Source: an uncultured Clostridia bacterium (GTDB lineage: Bacteria; Bacillota; Clostridia; Christensenellales; Borkfalkiaceae). Taken from it: a stretch of 5,072 nt of DNA. The stretch is taken from the NCBI GenBank assembly GCA_934273135.1, contig CAKQSU010000100.1:1-5072 (forward strand). Reading direction: 5' to 3'. Below the pieces are notes generated by a model. The model did no database searches, was not told the DNA's origin, and saw only the letters and a program-made list of their open reading frames with translations. Below, piece by piece: positions 1 through 5,072 of this stretch; position 1 is the stretch's first letter; every line of letters starts with the position of its first letter. The position numbers and the translations under genes are program-made.

Positions 1-1
1 T

Positions 2-382
2 GCCTATTCAGAAGAAGCTATCACGGCGGAAATAGTAATCGTTGCGGCGAGCAATAAGGTTACGCAGTACCGCAGAGATTTTTACCCGAACGACAGCGAT
101 TGGTGGATACCCGTTGCAGTGGGTGAAAGCCGCTTCGATTATTCGTTTTTCGTCAGTTTAAACGGGGAAGCGATAACCTTAGGCGAAAAGGTTTTACCGG
201 GGTCGGTTGCCTTAAACGAGGACGGTACCGTCAACACGATGGGCGATATCAACTTAACGCTCAACTGGACGGAGATTTCGCTCGGGATAGTAACGCTTAA
301 GGCGGGCGACAACATTCTCGATATAACGTGCGTAGGCGACGTTGCGGCGAACTTCGATTACGCCGAAGTACGCTTTATCAGC
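2..382 (+). repeat. CBM6-like module, copy 1 (N-terminally cut by the window edge)
   Basis: This is the C-terminal portion of a carbohydrate-binding-like beta-sandwich, residues 1-127 from position 2. It shares with copy 2 a near-collinear order: AE followed by a hydrophobic strand and A-A-S, a W-x-P-V segment, then LNEDGTVNTMGD, NWTEISLG and a final L-K-A-G-D-N-I strand ending F-D-Y-A-E-V-R-F. The ending resembles the closing strands of CBM6/CBM35 modules (v.L..G.N.i.l, then n.D.v.f). Family assignment is by pattern only. Confidence 0.6.
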
Positions 383-1387
383 GAACATGAGCATAACGCC
401 GTCACGCTCGATAGGATTGACGAAGTAGCTTCCACTTGCGAAAAGCAAGGCAATATCGAATATTATCGCTGTTCCGTTTGCAACAAAATGTTTGCCGACG
501 GCGCGGGCGAAAAGGAAATAACTTCCGTTTTAAAAGAAGAAATTCCGCACACGCTCGACGGCTTGACCGTAGTTTCTCCCGCGGCAAAAACCGTCTACGC
601 GGTCGGCGAAAAGTTCGACGTTTCGGGAATGCTCGTCAAAGCGCACTGCTCCGTTTGCGAAAAAGAGTGGAACGTTACCGACCATCTCGTCGCTTCCGAG
701 ATTAAATCGGGCGATACCTTAGTCACCCTTTCCTACACTCTTGCGGGCGTTACCGAAACTTGTAAGCAGCAGATAACCGTTTTGAATCAATACTTCGTCG
801 AAGCGGAAAAAGCCGTAAACTGGTGGGAATCCGTCTACTTTAACCCGAATAACCCGGCTGCCGCGGACGAGAAAATTTTTGTGGACAAAACGGGCATCGA
901 CGGCAGAATTTGCGAAGACGGTTCGGCTTCGGGCGGAAAGTACGTAGGCTTTTTCAACGCGGCGGACAAGAAAATGCTCGTCTACATTTACAGCGACGTT
1001 GAGTGTGACGCGGAAATGGTTTTGCGCGCTTCCTCTTCGGCGGCTAAAACGGTGGCAAAAGACTACGGCGCGACGGAAAATATCTGGAATCCCGTAGAAA
1101 TGAAAGATATCGTAATGAAGAACGGCTACACGCTGAGTTATCGTTACGAACAGAACGCCGAAAAAAATTACGTCGAGATGGCTTCTTCCGTCGTGGTTAA
1201 GGGCGGAAAGGCGTTGAGTGCCGACGGAAGCGTGAACGAGAAAGGCGATGTTTCGCTTTACGTGAACTGGGCAGACGTTTCGCTCGGCACTATAAGGCTG
1301 AAACGCGGCGCAAACATAATCGAACTTGCAAGCGTTTCGGGAGATTACGCAATAAACGTGGATTCCGTTACGTTCAGGTTTATATAA
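2..1387 (+). CDS. Multimodular secreted glycan-binding protein, 3' part (CBM-like, Cys/His module, Ig-like, CBM-like)
   Basis: The reading frame is open from the window edge (first full codon at 2) to TAA at 1385-1387, giving 461 residues; the true start lies upstream. Counting from position 2, residues 1-127 are the end of a galactose-binding/CBM6-like beta-sandwich. Residues 129-183 are a Cys/His module (C146, C157, C160; H131, H183). Residues 188-261 resemble a Big_3-type bacterial Ig domain (KTVYAVGEKFDVSGM, then LVTLSYTLAG). Residues 265-461 are a complete second CBM-like module beginning EAEKAVNWW. No catalytic domain, LPXTG, dockerin or membrane segment is seen; the protein ends on the last CBM strand, so a soluble secreted binding protein is likely, although an enzyme domain or anchor could sit in the missing N-terminus. 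It is the first visible gene of a tight operon leading to a GH3 hydrolase. Sugar specificity cannot be read from the sequence. The gene is certain; its role is an inference. Confidence 0.85.
   Translation, partial: AYSEEAITAEIVIVAASNKVTQYRRDFYPNDSDWWIPVAVGESRFDYSFFVSLNGEAITLGEKVLPGSVALNEDGTVNTMGDINLTLNWTEISLGIVTLKAGDNILDITCVGDVAANFDYAEVRFISEHEHNAVTLDRIDEVASTCEKQGNIEYYRCSVCNKMFADGAGEKEITSVLKEEIPHTLDGLTVVSPAAKTVYAVGEKFDVSGMLVKAHCSVCEKEWNVTDHLVASEIKSGDTLVTLSYTLAGVTETCKQQITVLNQYFVEAEKAVNWWESVYFNPNNPAAADEKIFVDKTGIDGRICEDGSASGGKYVGFFNAADKKMLVYIYSDVECDAEMVLRASSSAAKTVAKDYGATENIWNPVEMKDIVMKNGYTLSYRYEQNAEKNYVEMASSVVVKGGKALSADGSVNEKGDVSLYVNWADVSLGTIRLKRGANIIELASVSGDYAINVDSVTFRFI
386..550 (+). other. Cys/His module between the CBM-like and Ig-like domains
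   Basis: A segment of about 55 residues starts HEHNAV, continues with S-T-C, then Y-Y-R-C-S-V-C and M-F-A-D, and ends E-I-P-H. The H ... T-C ... G ... Y-x-C-x-x-C ... F-x-D ... H order recurs in surface proteins of gut Clostridia as a short spacer module, as far as I recall. The cysteines and flanking histidines could bind a metal or form disulfides; neither is shown. Confidence 0.5.
563..784 (+). other. Bacterial Ig-like domain (Big_3 type)
   Basis: This segment of about 74 residues has the Big_3 pattern: K-T-x-Y-x-V-G-E-x-F-D-V-S-G-M-x-V-K-A near the start, a V-T-D element in the middle, and S-G-D-T-L-V-T-L-S-Y near the end. Such domains usually act as rigid spacers in secreted glycan-active proteins. 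Unusually it carries its own H-C-S-V-C in the position of a variable loop, echoing the R-C-S-V-C of the preceding module. Confidence 0.65.
794..1384 (+). repeat. CBM6-like module, copy 2 (complete)
   Basis: A module of about 197 residues begins F-V-E-A-E-K-A-V-N-W-W, a start typical of CBM6/CBM35-like domains (the E-A-E element). It ends in I-R-L-K-R-G-A-N-I-I-E-L and I-N-V-D-S-V-T-F. It aligns with copy 1 through VNEKGDVSLYVNWADVSLG and with copy 3 in gene 3 at both ends. The 12-nt sequence CGCGGCGCAAAC, encoding R-G-A-N, is identical here (1304-1315) and in copy 3 (3078-3089). Confidence 0.65.
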
Positions 1388-1394
1388 AAAATTT

Positions 1395-1400
1395 AAGGAG
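1395..1400 (+). promoter_or_regulatory. Ribosome binding site of the small-peptide gene
   Basis: AAGGAG lies 9 nt before the ATG at 1410. It is the main support that the short frame downstream is translated. Confidence 0.8.
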
Positions 1401-1409
1401 TGTAAAAAG

Positions 1410-1568
1410 ATGGAAAATATCGGCAAAAAGAACTACCTTCCGCCAAAAACGGAAAAGATTGAATTTCGCGGCGAGGACGTTATTTCGACGAGCGGTTTCA
1501 AAGGCAACGGCGAGGACGTTTCCGGCGAGCAAAGCGACGGAATGAAAAACTTTAACACGCTTTCGTAA
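1410..1568 (+). CDS. Small peptide of 52 aa with YxxP ... EDVISTSG motif, function unknown
   Basis: ATG at 1410 follows a strong AAGGAG; TAA is at 1566-1568. The peptide starts MENIGKKNYLPPKTEKIEF, continues R-G-E-D-V-I-S-T-S-G and ends in a Gly/Ser/Asp-rich tail. It has no cysteine, no signal peptide and no membrane segment, so it should stay in the cytoplasm unless a dedicated exporter acts on it. I recall similar short ORFs (K-x-Y-x-x-P-x-x-E ... DVI-x-T-S-G) in many Clostridia, without an assigned function. G-E-D-V occurs twice, 13 codons apart. The gene sits 22 nt after gene 1 and 18 nt before gene 3, each with its own ribosome binding site, so it is a true operon member. It could be a RiPP-like precursor, a regulatory or chaperone-like peptide, or a decaying remnant. 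No maturation enzyme is in the window. Expression is likely; function is unknown. Confidence 0.75.
   Translation: MENIGKKNYLPPKTEKIEFRGEDVISTSGFKGNGEDVSGEQSDGMKNFNTLS
1470..1520 (+). repeat. 12-bp direct repeat inside the small-peptide gene
   Basis: GGCGAGGACGTT occurs at 1470-1481 and again at 1509-1520, exactly 39 bp (13 codons) apart and in the same frame. Both encode G-E-D-V. The first continues I-S-T-S-G and the second S-G-E-Q, so this looks like a partial internal duplication. Confidence 0.8.
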
Positions 1569-1573
1569 ATTTT

Positions 1574-1579
1574 GAGGAG
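1574..1579 (+). promoter_or_regulatory. Ribosome binding site deciding the start of gene 3
   Basis: GAGGAG lies 7 nt before the ATG-ATG pair at 1587. The frame could also be read from an upstream TTG at 1572, but that codon overlaps the Shine-Dalgarno sequence, so ATG 1587 (or 1590) is the start. Confidence 0.85.
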
Positions 1580-1586
1580 TAGAAAA

Positions 1587-3173
1587 ATGATGAAATTAAG
1601 TTTTAAAACAAGAATTTTCGCACTTATTATTGCAATAGCCTCTATTGCAACGGTCGTTTCGGCTTCGCCGAAACAAGGCGTTTTTGCGGAAGAAGGAACA
1701 AAGTACGTAAAAAGCGTTTACGTTACCTTAACGAACGAAATAACCGTAAACTATAAAGTTTTAGTCCCCGCGGGTACCTCTAAGGCGGAAATGACCTTTT
1801 ATTACCGAGATAAAGAGTTTACCGAAACGCTTGAGAAAGCAACGGCGGGCGAACATATCTTCCGCTTTACCGAACTTTCCCCGCAATATATGGCGGAAAA
1901 AGTAAGCTACAAACTTTCTCTTTACGGCGAAACGAACGTCGAAGAAGTATGTGCCGTCGAAAGCGAATTTTCGCTGAAAACATATGCGGAAATGCTGCTT
2001 TCAAAATCGGCGTACGACTTAAACCAGACCGCCGACGAAAACTTGAAAATGAGAATTTTGCTTGTCGATTTGCTTTTTTACGGCAAAGCCGCCGCAGAGT
2101 ATCGCGGAGAGGGGGCGGACCCGACCACGGGCTTATCGGAAGAGGTAAAGGCTTTGAAGTCGGCGTTCACGCAGGTCGAAAATACCGATAAAAAAATCGA
2201 AATAACCGATGAAAATCCTTTCAAAACGGTCGGATTATATTTTGCAAACAAGCTCGGCGTTTACTATACTTTCGCCGTAGACAAAGCGGAAACAGACGAA
2301 CTCGTTTTAAAAATCAATAAGGGCGAAGAAGTCGCGGAAATAAAGGACTTTACCGTCGACGAAAACGGAATTTTCACGGGTATTTACGAAGATATTACCT
2401 TGCTTGAATTTGACGTTCCCGTCGTCGCCGAGCTTTTCAAAAACGGCGTTTCTTGCGGAGCGAAGCTCACGTATTCCGTTAGAAGCAACGTTTACGCTTT
2501 CCAAAGCGATACCAAAGACGAAGCCTTCAAAACGCTCGTTCAAGCCGTTTACAACTGTTCGCGCATAGCTTCCGACTACAAAACGGTAGAGGAAGCACCC
2601 GTTAAGTACGAAGTCGAAACCAAAAATTGCATGGCGTGGTGGCAGTCTACCGCGTTCAATCCTGGCAACACGGGTGGCACGTACGCAAATTGCATAATCG
2701 ATTCGACGAAAAACGCTAATGATGGGACATGGACGGTCAATAACTGGCCGTCGGACGAATACGTCGGCGGTGTTCCCGAAAACGGATATATAACTTTCTG
2801 CATAAATTCCGAGGTCGAGGGAACGGCCGAAGTTAATTTAGTAGCTTCATCTGCGGAATGTGAAAAACACAACGAATGGGTGCCTATCGAAACTAAGATT
2901 ATAGATTTGTCATCGGCGTATACGCTTACTTACGGCGATTATATCAACACTAATCGGAAAGATGGCGAAATTTTCGCCGGTGTTTCAATCGGCGGAGATA
3001 AAACCGACAATGCGGACGGCGATTATATGCTTTGGACTGCTTGGCACACGGTAACGCTCGGCAAAGTTTACCTTTATCGCGGCGCAAACTTTATAAAGCT
3101 TACAAGAAATCAAGGCGGCGGAACGGGTATCAACGTTAAATCCGCAACATTTAAAATTACAGACCGAAAATAA
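1587..3173 (+). CDS. Secreted protein with two tandem uncharacterised modules and a C-terminal CBM-like module
   Basis: The product has 528 residues. Residues 1-34 form a Sec signal peptide: K/R near the start, a hydrophobic stretch IFALIIAIASIATVV, and cleavage sites V-S-A (24-26) or, more likely, V-F-A before E35. Residues 40-172 and 211-331 are two diverged copies of one module. Each has beta-rich sequence, then a 'Ly.ng' element (SLYGE in A, ELFKNG in B), then a helical end with S-L-x-x-Y-A or S-V-x-x-Y-A followed by L-L-F-Y-G-K-A-A-A-E-Y or A-V-Y-N-C-S-R-I-A-S-D-Y. I recall this module from surface proteins of gut Clostridia, without a name. Residues 341-526 are a CBM6-like module related to those of gene 1. 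No anchor or catalytic motif is seen. The stop codon is 8 nt before the GH3 gene, so the protein probably serves that enzyme as a binding partner; this is inference. The ligand is unknown. Confidence 0.85.
   Translation: MMKLSFKTRIFALIIAIASIATVVSASPKQGVFAEEGTKYVKSVYVTLTNEITVNYKVLVPAGTSKAEMTFYYRDKEFTETLEKATAGEHIFRFTELSPQYMAEKVSYKLSLYGETNVEEVCAVESEFSLKTYAEMLLSKSAYDLNQTADENLKMRILLVDLLFYGKAAAEYRGEGADPTTGLSEEVKALKSAFTQVENTDKKIEITDENPFKTVGLYFANKLGVYYTFAVDKAETDELVLKINKGEEVAEIKDFTVDENGIFTGIYEDITLLEFDVPVVAELFKNGVSCGAKLTYSVRSNVYAFQSDTKDEAFKTLVQAVYNCSRIASDYKTVEEAPVKYEVETKNCMAWWQSTAFNPGNTGGTYANCIIDSTKNANDGTWTVNNWPSDEYVGGVPENGYITFCINSEVEGTAEVNLVASSAECEKHNEWVPIETKIIDLSSAYTLTYGDYINTNRKDGEIFAGVSIGGDKTDNADGDYMLWTAWHTVTLGKVYLYRGANFIKLTRNQGGGTGINVKSATFKITDRK
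1630..1674 (+). other. Two nearly back-to-back perfect hairpins in the signal-peptide coding segment
   Basis: Hairpin 1 is TTGCAATA (1630-1637), loop GCCTC, TATTGCAA (1643-1650). Hairpin 2 is GTTTCGGC (1656-1663), loop TTC, GCCGAAAC (1667-1674). Both stems are 8 bp without mismatch and are 5 nt apart. A run of five T follows at 1681-1685, too far from the stem for a standard terminator. They may affect translation or decay of the operon mRNA, or be chance. Confidence 0.5.
1704..2102 (+). repeat. Tandem module, copy A
   Basis: Residues 40-172 of gene 3. Beta-rich sequence is followed by FRFTELSPQYMAEKVSYKL, SLYGE, then the helical ending S-L-K-T-Y-A ... L-L-V-D-L-L-F-Y-G-K-A-A-A-E-Y. The last part is the most recognisable: a YA element, a short acidic spacer, then a leucine-rich helix ending Y-G-x-A-A-x-x-Y. 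Confidence 0.55.
2217..2579 (+). repeat. Tandem module, copy B
   Basis: Residues 211-331 of gene 3. The order matches copy A: a Y-Y-T-F-A strand, an F-T-G-I-Y-E-D-I segment, V-V-A-E-L-F-K-N-G, then Y-S-V-R-S-N-V-Y-A and a helix ending C-S-R-I-A-S-D-Y. The Y-G-x-A-A of copy A is replaced by Y-N-C-S-R, so the copies have diverged considerably. Confidence 0.55.
2607..3170 (+). repeat. CBM6-like module, copy 3 (in gene 3)
   Basis: Residues 341-528 of gene 3. The start Y-E-V-E-T-K-N-C-M-A-W-W-Q-S-T-A-F-N-P matches E-A-E-K-A-V-N-W-W-E-S-V-Y-F-N-P of copy 2. The end matches through W-H-T-V-T-L-G, L-Y-R-G-A-N-F-I-K-L and I-N-V-K-S-A-T-F. It carries four cysteines (348, 369, 405, 425), more than copy 2. 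Codon choice is somewhat more A/T-ending (GAT, AAT, TCA, ACT) than in neighbouring coding sequence. Confidence 0.65.
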
Positions 3174-3176
3174 GGA
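3172..3176 (+). promoter_or_regulatory. Ribosome binding site of the GH3 gene, overlapping the stop of gene 3
   Basis: AAGGA shares two bases with the TAA stop at 3171-3173 and ends 5 nt before the ATG at 3182. The overlap suggests translational coupling between gene 3 and the hydrolase. Confidence 0.7.
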
Positions 3177-3181
3177 CAGAT

Positions 3182-5072
3182 ATGTTAAAAATAAAAGAGA
3201 AATTCACTAAAAAGAATATCGTTAAACTTTCCGTAATGGCTATCGCGCTCGCGCTTTTAATCGTCGGGAACGTTGTTTGCGGGATATATTCCGGAATGAT
3301 AACAATGGCTTTCGGCGGGTACAAGACGGACTTTAGTAAGGACGGCGTAAAAACCGCTCTTGCCGCAAGCGACGAGCTTTGCAGACAAATTATCGAAGAG
3401 GGTGCGGTGCTACTTAAAAACGAAAATTCCGCTCTGCCCGTCAAGGACACCGACAAAATAAACCTTTTCGGCTGGGGCAGTTCCTCGCTTATGTACAGCT
3501 CCCGCGGGAGCGGCGCGATATCTTCTTACGGCAAAAAAATGGTCACGCTCACCGACGCTTTCACGGCGGAAGGACTTGAATACAACGAAAGTTTAATAAA
3601 AAAATACGTTGAATTTTGCCCCGGCTCAAAGGGCGCGACTACGCTTATCGAACCCGATAAAAGTTTTTATACCAAGGAGCTTATCGACGAAGCAAAAGCG
3701 TTTTCTTCCGTAGCGGTCGTAGTCCTCGTGAGAGGCGGCGGCGAAAACATCGGCGGAGAAATCCCGAGAACGCAAACAAAATTCAAGTACCCCGCCGACG
3801 AAACGCGCACTTACTTACAAACGAGCAAGGAAGAAGACGACCTTATCGAAATAGTTAAGGAAAATTTCGACAGAGTAATAGTAATCGTAAACACTGCAAA
3901 TATTATGCACCTTAATTTTGCGGACGACGAAAAGGTGGATTCCGTCCTCTTTGTCGGCACGCTCGGTCAGTCGGGCGCGGCTTCTATCCCCAAACTACTG
4001 AAAGGCACCGTTTCGCCCTCCGGCAGAACGACCGACACGTATATTTACGACCCGACTTTCGACCCGTCATATGCAAACCAACTAAGATATAAAGATAACA
4101 TTCAGTACGTTGAAGACATTTATATGGGGTATAAGTGGTTCGAAACGGCGGACAAAGCGGGCTTTTGGACGAGCGACTACGCGAAAAACAAGTGGGGCAT
4201 AACGAAAGGTTATAGCGAAGTAGTGCAGTATCCTTTCGGACACGGGCTTTCGTATACCACGTTCGAAAAGAAAATAACCGCAGTTTCTTTGCCGGAAAAT
4301 TCAACGCTCAAACTTGATGATAAGATAGAAATCACCGTCGAAGTCACAAACACGGGGAGCGTTAGCGGCAAGGACGTTGTGGAGCTTTACTACACCGCGC
4401 CCTATTACGAAAACGGCATAGAAAAATCCGCCGTCAATCTTGCCGACTTTGCCAAGACCGAAACGTTGAAACCCGGGCAATTCCAGGAAGTAAAGCTCAC
4501 CGTTTCCGCTTACGACATGGCTTCTTTCGATTGTTATGACAAGAACGGCAACGGCTTTAAGGGCTACGAACTCGATGCGGGCGAATACTTTGTAAAGATT
4601 ATGGAAAACGCCCATGAAAGCTCCAAAATTGCGGAGCTGAAATATAACGTAGCCGAGGGCGGATTAAAATTCAGACGCGATACGACCACGAAAAAACCTA
4701 TTCGTCCTTATTTTACGGGCGAATCGGCTTATTCGGGCGTGCCTATCGACGGCAGCACCGTGGGCGCGGAAAAGGTTTACTTGACCCGCTCCGATTTTGC
4801 GGGGAGCTTCCCCGTGAGCCGCGCAGCCGTGCCGACCGAAACCAAGCTCGTAGAACAAGCCAACGGATACCGTAACGAACTTTTCAATACCACTCAAAAG
4901 CCCGCTTTCGGCGTGGATTCGGGGCTTAGAATAGTTACCCTCGAAAACGGCTCGGCGGCAAGCCTTACCGACCTTAACGGCGACGGCGGCAAACTCGTAT
5001 ATAACGACGATTTAGCGATAAAATTAGGGCTTGATTACAACGCGCCCGAATGGGAAACGCTTCTTTCTCAGC
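3182..5072 (+). CDS. Membrane-anchored glycoside hydrolase family 3 protein, inverted domain order, 5' part
   Basis: ATG at 3182 opens a frame that runs uninterrupted to the window end (630 codons). Residues 1-14 are basic and residues 15-40 form one hydrophobic segment without a clear cleavage site, so an N-terminal membrane anchor is likely. Residues 65-361 are a GH3 C-domain ((alpha/beta)6 sandwich): E-G-A-V-L-L-K-N-E at 73-81, the acid/base loop G-G-G-E-N-I-G with candidate Glu188, I-V-I-V-N-T-A, S-P-S-G-R-T-T, and F-G-H-G-L-S-Y-T-T-F-E at 352-362. Residues 384-482 are the fibronectin-III-like domain (VEVTNTGSVSGKDVVELYY, then MASFD). A linker with Y-L-T-R-S-D-F follows, as in inverted GH3 enzymes such as Ruminococcus albus beta-glucosidase. 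The TIM barrel with the nucleophile Asp should come after position 5072. GH3 enzymes of this type release sugars from beta-glucosides or related glycosides; the substrate here is open. The catalytic domain is assumed to face outside the cell. Confidence 0.92.
   Translation, partial: MLKIKEKFTKKNIVKLSVMAIALALLIVGNVVCGIYSGMITMAFGGYKTDFSKDGVKTALAASDELCRQIIEEGAVLLKNENSALPVKDTDKINLFGWGSSSLMYSSRGSGAISSYGKKMVTLTDAFTAEGLEYNESLIKKYVEFCPGSKGATTLIEPDKSFYTKELIDEAKAFSSVAVVVLVRGGGENIGGEIPRTQTKFKYPADETRTYLQTSKEEDDLIEIVKENFDRVIVIVNTANIMHLNFADDEKVDSVLFVGTLGQSGAASIPKLLKGTVSPSGRTTDTYIYDPTFDPSYANQLRYKDNIQYVEDIYMGYKWFETADKAGFWTSDYAKNKWGITKGYSEVVQYPFGHGLSYTTFEKKITAVSLPENSTLKLDDKIEITVEVTNTGSVSGKDVVELYYTAPYYENGIEKSAVNLADFAKTETLKPGQFQEVKLTVSAYDMASFDCYDKNGNGFKGYELDAGEYFVKIMENAHESSKIAELKYNVAEGGLKFRRDTTTKKPIRPYFTGESAYSGVPIDGSTVGAEKVYLTRSDFAGSFPVSRAAVPTETKLVEQANGYRNELFNTTQKPAFGVDSGLRIVTLENGSAASLTDLNGDGGKLVYNDDLAIKLGLDYNAPEWETLLSQ

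Noticed and set aside
119..121. GTG as the start codon of gene 1
   Set aside because: The frame stays open upstream to the window edge and the upstream residues belong to the same CBM-like module, so the gene starts before the window.
1386..1409. AT-rich gap as an internal promoter
   Set aside because: The 22-nt space is too short for -35 and -10 boxes, and no convincing pair was seen in the preceding coding sequence.
719..1426. Long antisense open frame (235 codons) opposite gene 1
   Set aside because: It lies wholly opposite a well-supported modular gene, has no matching ribosome binding site, and its predicted product is rich in F, H, R and V as expected from the complement of the gene 1 codons.
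1572..1574. TTG as the start codon of gene 3
   Set aside because: It overlaps the Shine-Dalgarno sequence GAGGAG, and the ATG at 1587 has correct spacing and gives a better signal peptide.
1656..1685. Hairpin plus T5 run as a rho-independent terminator
   Set aside because: The T-run is six bases from the stem and only five long, and the element is inside an intact coding sequence; kept only as a possible regulatory structure.
3984..4897. Several antisense open frames opposite the GH3 gene
   Set aside because: GH3 motifs on the + strand continue through the whole region; the antisense frames overlap them and show no recognisable domain.

Overview
The window looks like part of a polysaccharide-utilisation operon from an uncultured gut- or rumen-type clostridium (Bacillota, Clostridia; possibly Christensenellales-like, low confidence). 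The reasons are strong AGGAG-type ribosome binding sites, mixed codon use (GCG, GGC, GAC beside ATA, TTA, AAA) and modular secreted proteins of a kind common in gut Clostridia. No RNA gene, mobile element, CRISPR array, intergenic terminator or promoter is visible.

Four genes lie head to tail on the + strand with gaps of only 22, 18 and 8 nt, so they are very probably co-transcribed from a promoter upstream of the window. (1) 2-1387 is the 3' part of a secreted multimodular protein: a partial galactose-binding/CBM6-like module, a Cys/His module, a Big_3-like Ig domain and a second CBM-like module. (2) 1410-1568 is an ORF of 52 codons for a small polar peptide with a Y-x-x-P ... E-D-V-I-S-T-S-G pattern. 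(3) 1587-3173 is a secreted protein with a signal peptide, two copies of an uncharacterised module of about 120-130 aa, and a C-terminal CBM-like module related to those in gene 1. (4) 3182-5072 is the 5' part of a membrane-anchored glycoside hydrolase family 3 enzyme whose (alpha/beta)6 C-domain comes first. This is the 'inverted' GH3 arrangement; the TIM barrel with the catalytic nucleophile must lie beyond the window edge.

Inferred joint role: genes 1 and 3 would bind glycan or oligosaccharide outside the cell, and the tethered GH3 would release sugars at the membrane. The role of the small peptide is unknown. The least explained parts are the small peptide, the tandem module of gene 3, the CBM-like module shared by two genes, and two perfect hairpins placed almost back to back in the signal-peptide coding segment of gene 3.
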